Of a stretch of 64,000 bases of DNA, positions 60,389 to 64,000 are shown piece after piece (the stretch's first letter is position 1; each line of letters starts with the position of its first letter). The DNA lies in NCBI GenBank assembly GCA_001749745.1, contig JWTM01000475.1, forward strand, positions 124,001 to 188,000, in the 5' to 3' direction. The DNA comes from Candidatus Marispirochaeta associata. GTDB taxonomy: Bacteria > Spirochaetota > Spirochaetia > JC444 > Marispirochaetaceae. The notes beneath the pieces are model-generated. The model saw only the letters and a list, made by a program, of their open reading frames with translations. It was not told the origin of the DNA and ran no database searches. Made by a program: the position numbers and the translations under genes.

Positions 60389-61203
60389 GCGAGGCCGAAG
60401 AGATCGCCCTCCCCGAAGACCTGGAGCAGTTCCACGGCCGTTTCGCCGCCCGAGGACAGACGACCGAAGAGAGCCGCCGGGGTCGGGGTCGATTCGTCCG
60501 CAGCCGCCCGGCGAATGAGCTGCGGGGAGGCGTCGCCCTCAGGGATACCCTGATCCGGGCAGCTCTAGGCATAGACCGAGCAGAGACCAGCCGAACAGGC
60601 CGGCTGCGCATAGGCCCGGATGATCTACGAGAGGCGGTCCGGATCGAGGCCGCCGGATTTACCGTCATCTTCGCCGTGGACGCCTCCGATTCGATGGCCT
60701 CTGTGGAGCGGCTCTCGGCCGCCAAAGGGGCGGCCCTCTATCTGCTGAGCCGGGCCTACCTGCGTCGCCTCAAGGTCGGTCTGCTTACCTTCCGCGGCGA
60801 TGCCGCCCGGGTCATTCTGGAGCCGACCTCGAGCATCTCCCTGGCCCGGAAGGCCCTGACCCGAATCGAGGTGGGCGACGCCACCCCGCTGGCCGCGGGT
60901 CTGGTCGAGTCCCGGCGACTAGCGGCCCAGGTTTTGCGGCGGGACGGATCGGGATCGGTGGTGATCGCAGTCTTGAGCGACGGCGAGGCGAATGTACCCC
61001 TGCAACGGGGCATGCGCACCGAGGAGGAGCTCATCTCGCTGATGCCGAATCTGCACCATCCCCGGATCAGCTATCTTTTTCTCGACAGCGCGCCGGGAAC
61101 GGGCAACCAGCTGCTGCAGCGCCTGGCCAAGCTTGCCGGCGCCCGGTACCTGCATCTCAATCCCCGACATGGAACGGAGGTCCTGTCGGCCCTGGAGAGA
61201 TAG
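60355..61203 (+). CDS. chelatase ChlD-like part with VWA domain, reached by -1 frameshift
   Basis: The frame opens at a TAA (60352-60354) and has no ATG, GTG or TTG until a GTG at 60676, inside the VWA domain. Yet it reads as coding from the A-run onward: an acidic linker, an Arg-rich region (RRGRGRFVRSRPANELRGG), ALRDTLIRAALG and IGPDDLREAVR. The VWA metal site follows: DASDS, Thr in GDATPLAAG, and Asp in VLSDGEAN. It is therefore the C-terminal half of a ChlI-ChlD fusion of about 650 residues. The full-length protein must come from the -1 shift; the zero frame gives a ChlI-like short form. Fused I-D chelatases are known in many bacteria. Confidence 0.8.
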   Translation, partial: KKTESDRPDTLGEAEEIALPEDLEQFHGRFAARGQTTEESRRGRGRFVRSRPANELRGGVALRDTLIRAALGIDRAETSRTGRLRIGPDDLREAVRIEAAGFTVIFAVDASDSMASVERLSAAKGAALYLLSRAYLRRLKVGLLTFRGDAARVILEPTSSISLARKALTRIEVGDATPLAAGLVESRRLAAQVLRRDGSGSVVIAVLSDGEANVPLQRGMRTEEELISLMPNLHHPRISYLFLDSAPGTGNQLLQRLAKLAGARYLHLNPRHGTEVLSALER

Positions 61204-61227
61204 CCCCCTTGTCTAGGGTCCAGGGGT

Positions 61228-61662
61228 ATGCGAAGCTTCGGTATGAACCGGTCCCAGCTCACCGCCTGGATCGAGGCGAACGGCGACATCTCCTTTTCCC
61301 GTTCCGCCGGTCCGGGCGGTCAAAACGTCAATAAACTCAATACCAAGGTGATCCTCTCCATCAATCTGGCCGAGCTCGATCTTCTCAGCCCTGATGATCA
61401 GCTGCGCATCCGGCAGAAGCTCGGCTCGCGCCTGACCGGCGACGAGAGACTGGTGATCCACTCCCAGGAGAGCCGCAGTCAGATTCGGAACCGTGAAATA
61501 GCCGTCGAAAGGGCCGTTTCCCTGATCATGGGAGCCCTGGAGCGGCGGGCCAGACGAGTACCTACGCGCCCCAGTGCGGGGGCGAAACAGCGGCGCTTGA
61601 CGAAGAAGAAAGAGCGTAGTACCAAGAAGCAGAACCGAAAAAAACCGAATATTGACGAATAA
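61228..61662 (+). CDS. arfB: ArfB-like peptidyl-tRNA hydrolase (release-factor GGQ domain)
   Basis: 144 residues. The release-factor catalytic motif SRSAGPGGQNVNKLNTKV has Gly-Gly-Gln at 30-32. No codon-recognition domain is present, and the C-terminus is a basic tail (RRLTKKKERSTKKQNRKK) that in ArfB/YaeJ inserts in the mRNA channel of stalled ribosomes. The protein releases nascent peptides from non-stop complexes. An internal ATG at residue 6 is a possible start. It follows the chelatase gene by 24 bases. Confidence 0.9.
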   Translation: MRSFGMNRSQLTAWIEANGDISFSRSAGPGGQNVNKLNTKVILSINLAELDLLSPDDQLRIRQKLGSRLTGDERLVIHSQESRSQIRNREIAVERAVSLIMGALERRARRVPTRPSAGAKQRRLTKKKERSTKKQNRKKPNIDE

Positions 61663-61778
61663 GAGTAACACCTCCGCCGCTTCTACAACATACAGAGAGT
61701 GAAAAGAGCCTGAAGAGAGGGTTTTCTGTAGATTCCCCGTGGAATCCTAGGTAGATTACAGGGAGATAAAAGTTAACG

Positions 61779-61788
61779 ACCGTTCGGT
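61779..61788. promoter_or_regulatory. candidate TetR operator upstream of the double TetR gene
   Basis: ACCGTTCGGT, a palindrome ACCG-NN-CGGT of the kind recognised by many TetR-family repressors, lies 34 bases before the ATG at 61822 in the 159-base intergenic region. Autoregulation of the regulator and the coupled TolC-like gene is likely. Confidence 0.4.
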
Positions 61789-61821
61789 TACTTGGAAGAG
61801 TAAACCAACAGAGTTATTGAT

Positions 61822-63018
61822 ATGGAAAAACAGCTAATTATCGAAACTGCCTTCGACTGTTGGCAGTACACCATGTTCAGCACCACCAGTCTTACCCCTC
61901 TGGCCCAGGCCCTAGGCGTGACGAAGGCCGCCATATACCGACACTTTCCCTGCAAAGAGGCTCTAATCACGGAGATGGGAGACCTATTCGCCCGGAAGTA
62001 CCGCGCGCTCCTCGATGCTCTAAAGAGCGAATTGGAGACAGGCGACCTGGAGGCGGGAATCAGGCTCTGGACCGACGGCCTGCTGGCCTTCTTTCGTCGG
62101 CATCCCGGCTACCTGAGATTCTATATCAGCCGCATAATCCATCGCCCGGGAGAGGAGGATAGAGCACTCCTCGAGACTTTGCGCCGGGAATCCACGCTGT
62201 TGCGGCAGCTGTTCTGCCGTCACGGATATCGCGAAGAGGAGAGTCGGGAGATCGTCAAGTATCTCTATACCCATCTCACCGGTTGGGCCCTCTTCCTCGA
62301 AAAGGATGCCGACGGCACAATCGATCCTATTCTCGACTCCTTCTACCGGGGATTCATGGAGACCCCAGCCGATATCGATTACGCCGCGGTCGAGGAGGAG
62401 CTTTCAATCAGCCGCCCTGAGGTTGAGGTCCAGGGGCACCGTATTTTGGACGCCCTGTTGAAGGTGGTCGCCCGGGAAGGATTGGCCGGAGCGACGGTCA
62501 GCCACATCGCCCAGGAGGCCGGGTACTCCAAGAGCAGCCTCTACTCATTTTTCAAGAATAAGAACGATATGCTCCGGAGCATCCTGATGCAGCACAGCGA
62601 GGCCTTCAACAGTCTCTACCATTCCCATATCCATGCCGAACAGACGATGAGCGATCAGGTCTACCGGCTCATTCTGCTGCAGTACCGCTACCTGGAACAG
62701 AATCGGGCCTTCCTGGTGGCCCTGAACTGGCTTCGATTCCGCAACCTGAGTCTCTCCCGGGAGGAGAAGCTCAACTGGCAGGCAAGCATGCCCGATTTTA
62801 TCGATCTTTTAAGCAATCAGGAGTGCCGCAGCTTCGGCCTCGAGAACAGGGAGCGCTTCGGCCTGCTCTGGTTTCAGTTGATTCGGGAGATATCCGAGCT
62901 TTGTATACCCGAGTATCGTTCAGATAATCGGGATTTAGCAGATAAATACCACCTACGTTACCTTCACAAGCTCTATTGCCGGGGCTTGAATGGATTTCAA
63001 GAGAGGAGAATAGCATGA
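61822..63018 (+). CDS. double TetR-family regulator (two DNA-binding domains in one chain)
   Basis: 398 residues, twice the usual length. Residues about 1-190 form one TetR unit with a helix-turn-helix (TSLTPLAQALGVTKAAIYRHFPCKEALI near 25-52). Residues about 205-398 form a second, with its own helix-turn-helix (ATVSHIAQEAGYSKSSLYSFFKNKNDML near 230-257). The halves are diverged. TetR proteins normally dimerise; here one chain may supply both halves. Its TGA overlaps the ATG of the TolC-like gene, so it most likely controls an efflux system continuing beyond the window. Confidence 0.88.
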   Translation: MEKQLIIETAFDCWQYTMFSTTSLTPLAQALGVTKAAIYRHFPCKEALITEMGDLFARKYRALLDALKSELETGDLEAGIRLWTDGLLAFFRRHPGYLRFYISRIIHRPGEEDRALLETLRRESTLLRQLFCRHGYREEESREIVKYLYTHLTGWALFLEKDADGTIDPILDSFYRGFMETPADIDYAAVEEELSISRPEVEVQGHRILDALLKVVAREGLAGATVSHIAQEAGYSKSSLYSFFKNKNDMLRSILMQHSEAFNSLYHSHIHAEQTMSDQVYRLILLQYRYLEQNRAFLVALNWLRFRNLSLSREEKLNWQASMPDFIDLLSNQECRSFGLENRERFGLLWFQLIREISELCIPEYRSDNRDLADKYHLRYLHKLYCRGLNGFQERRIA

Positions 63019-64000
63019 AGAGAATTCCGATACTGAGCCTTCTACTTATTATGAGCGCCGCCGCTCTGCTGACGGCCCAGGAGATGCCCGCCGACCGCGC
63101 TCAGATGGATGCGCTGATCGGCGAGGATCTGGCAGTCCCCGCCGCAGAGACCTATAGTCTTACGGTAGAGCAGGCGGTCGATCTGGCCCTGGAGAACAAC
63201 CTGAGCCTGGTAGGCGAGGAGGCGGACCTGCGCATCAAGAAACGGGCCCGTGACACCGCCTGGAACGTCCTGATCCCGTCGGTTACCGCATCCAGCACTC
63301 TGTCCCGCTTCGATGAGCCGACCAGTCCGTCTTTCGGTGCCCCGGAGGTGAACGGCAGCCTGAGCGCCTCGATGAATTTCTCCCTGACCCTGACCCCCCA
63401 GCTCTGGTACGGCTTCCGGTCGACCGAGATCGACTATCAGCTGGGCCGGATCAGCAAGGCCCAGGCCGAGCAGGATATCCGCACCAACGTCAAGAAGCAG
63501 TTCTACGCCCTGCTGACCCAGGAGGAACAGATCAAGATCCTGGAGCTGCAGCAGCGTTCCCTGGAGAAGCGCTTCGATCAGGCCTCGACTAACTACGACT
63601 TCGGCCTGGTGGACGAGTATACCAAGCTGAGCGCCCAGGTCGCCCTGGAGAACTTCAAACCCCAGGTGGAGATCGCCCGGGACGGCTACGAGCAATCCCT
63701 ACTGGGATTCAAGCTGAGCCTGGGGGTCAATCTCGATTCCCAGCTGGATCTTCAGGGATCGATCGATGTAGACCTGAAACCCTACGATGCCGACCAACTG
63801 AGCGACGCCTACCTTTTAGACCGGCTGGACATCCAGAACCTGGTCACGAACCTGCAGAGTCTGGAGAATCTCCGCCGGGTCAATATCAACGGCCTCGTGC
63901 CCTCCCTGACCTTCGGTTACGGACTGAGCCAAAGCTTCCAGCCGGATCCCTGGGAGGAGTTCTCCCTGAGCGGCGACGACTGGGAACCGGGCAACAGCGA
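63015..64000 (+). CDS. TolC-family outer-membrane efflux protein (partial, runs off the window)
   Basis: The frame opens at an ATG (63015) that overlaps the TetR stop and continues to the window edge, giving 328 codons. A signal peptide (MKRIPILSLLLIMSAAALLT then Ala-Gln) is followed by SLTVEQAVDLALENNLSL, the standard start of TolC/OEP domains. Long alpha-helical coiled stretches follow, with the second repeat beginning near the end. It would form the outer-membrane duct of a tripartite exporter; the fusion protein and pump are expected downstream. Confidence 0.9.
   Translation, partial: MKRIPILSLLLIMSAAALLTAQEMPADRAQMDALIGEDLAVPAAETYSLTVEQAVDLALENNLSLVGEEADLRIKKRARDTAWNVLIPSVTASSTLSRFDEPTSPSFGAPEVNGSLSASMNFSLTLTPQLWYGFRSTEIDYQLGRISKAQAEQDIRTNVKKQFYALLTQEEQIKILELQQRSLEKRFDQASTNYDFGLVDEYTKLSAQVALENFKPQVEIARDGYEQSLLGFKLSLGVNLDSQLDLQGSIDVDLKPYDADQLSDAYLLDRLDIQNLVTNLQSLENLRRVNINGLVPSLTFGYGLSQSFQPDPWEEFSLSGDDWEPGNS

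Noticed and set aside
1..64000. tRNA, rRNA, CRISPR arrays, insertion sequences, phage genes
   Set aside because: None recognised by eye on either strand. Short non-coding gaps were read but no cloverleaf or regular repeat-spacer pattern was seen; tRNAscan or CRISPR software was not available.

Overview
This looks like chromosomal DNA of a free-living, probably anaerobic spirochaete (Spirochaeta/Sediminispirochaeta-like). That is an inference from gene content: a MurA with Asp in place of the catalytic Cys (as known in Borrelia), many short lipoproteins, two TRAP transport systems (DctPQM and TAXI type), an OtsA-OtsB fusion, FeoAB, and a LytS/YesM plus YesN two-component pair. No rRNA, tRNA, CRISPR array or transposase was seen. 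Genes are tightly packed with many 1-4 base overlaps. The DNA is GC-rich except for an AT-richer block at about 54.1-59.2 kb.

Layout. 0-5.7 kb: start of an exported protein (-), a STAS/zinc-ribbon protein, PspA, a winged-helix protein, a DnaA-box cluster, two membrane proteins and a membrane J-domain protein. 5.7-13.8 kb: murA (-), a lipoprotein (-), aspartokinase-thrC, an AEC permease, a large TK1-like protein and a coiled-coil lipoprotein (-). 13.9-19.5 kb: a DUF4143 ATPase coupled to a WYL regulator, then small enzymes and lipoproteins. 19.5-27.2 kb: a histidine kinase interrupted by one in-frame TAA, its AraC-type response regulator, a DctPQM TRAP system, a sulfatase and a UroD-like protein, which together look like an uptake and catabolic locus. 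27.2-29.9 kb: a second DUF4143 ATPase and a decayed peptide-ABC permease locus. 30-40 kb: LysR-otsAB, purL, and a TAXI TRAP system. 40-54 kb: housekeeping and signalling genes (Nudix, BFN nuclease, PtsN-like, GGDEF, ferredoxin, PepD, adenylate cyclase-RsmE, FeoAB, PAS kinase, DUF401, acetyltransferase, AvtA). 54.1-59.2 kb: an island bounded by a near-perfect 20/21-base direct repeat. It carries two paralogous Cys-phosphatases, a receiver protein, a PP2C/SpoIIE phosphatase, small unknowns and gene remnants. 59.2-64 kb: a chelatase I-D gene split by a -1 frame change at a nine-A run, an ArfB-like protein, and a double TetR regulator coupled to a TolC-like protein that runs off the window.

The strongest unusual signals are: (1) the repeat-bounded signalling island; (2) the chelatase frameshift, which matches programmed frameshifting described for chlD genes; (3) a recurring promoter geometry (-35, 17-18 bases, -10, 5-7 bases, ATG with no Shine-Dalgarno) that predicts leaderless mRNAs for about nine genes; (4) the sensor kinase with a single nonsense codon; and (5) palindromes around the -35 boxes of both DUF4143 ATPase genes.
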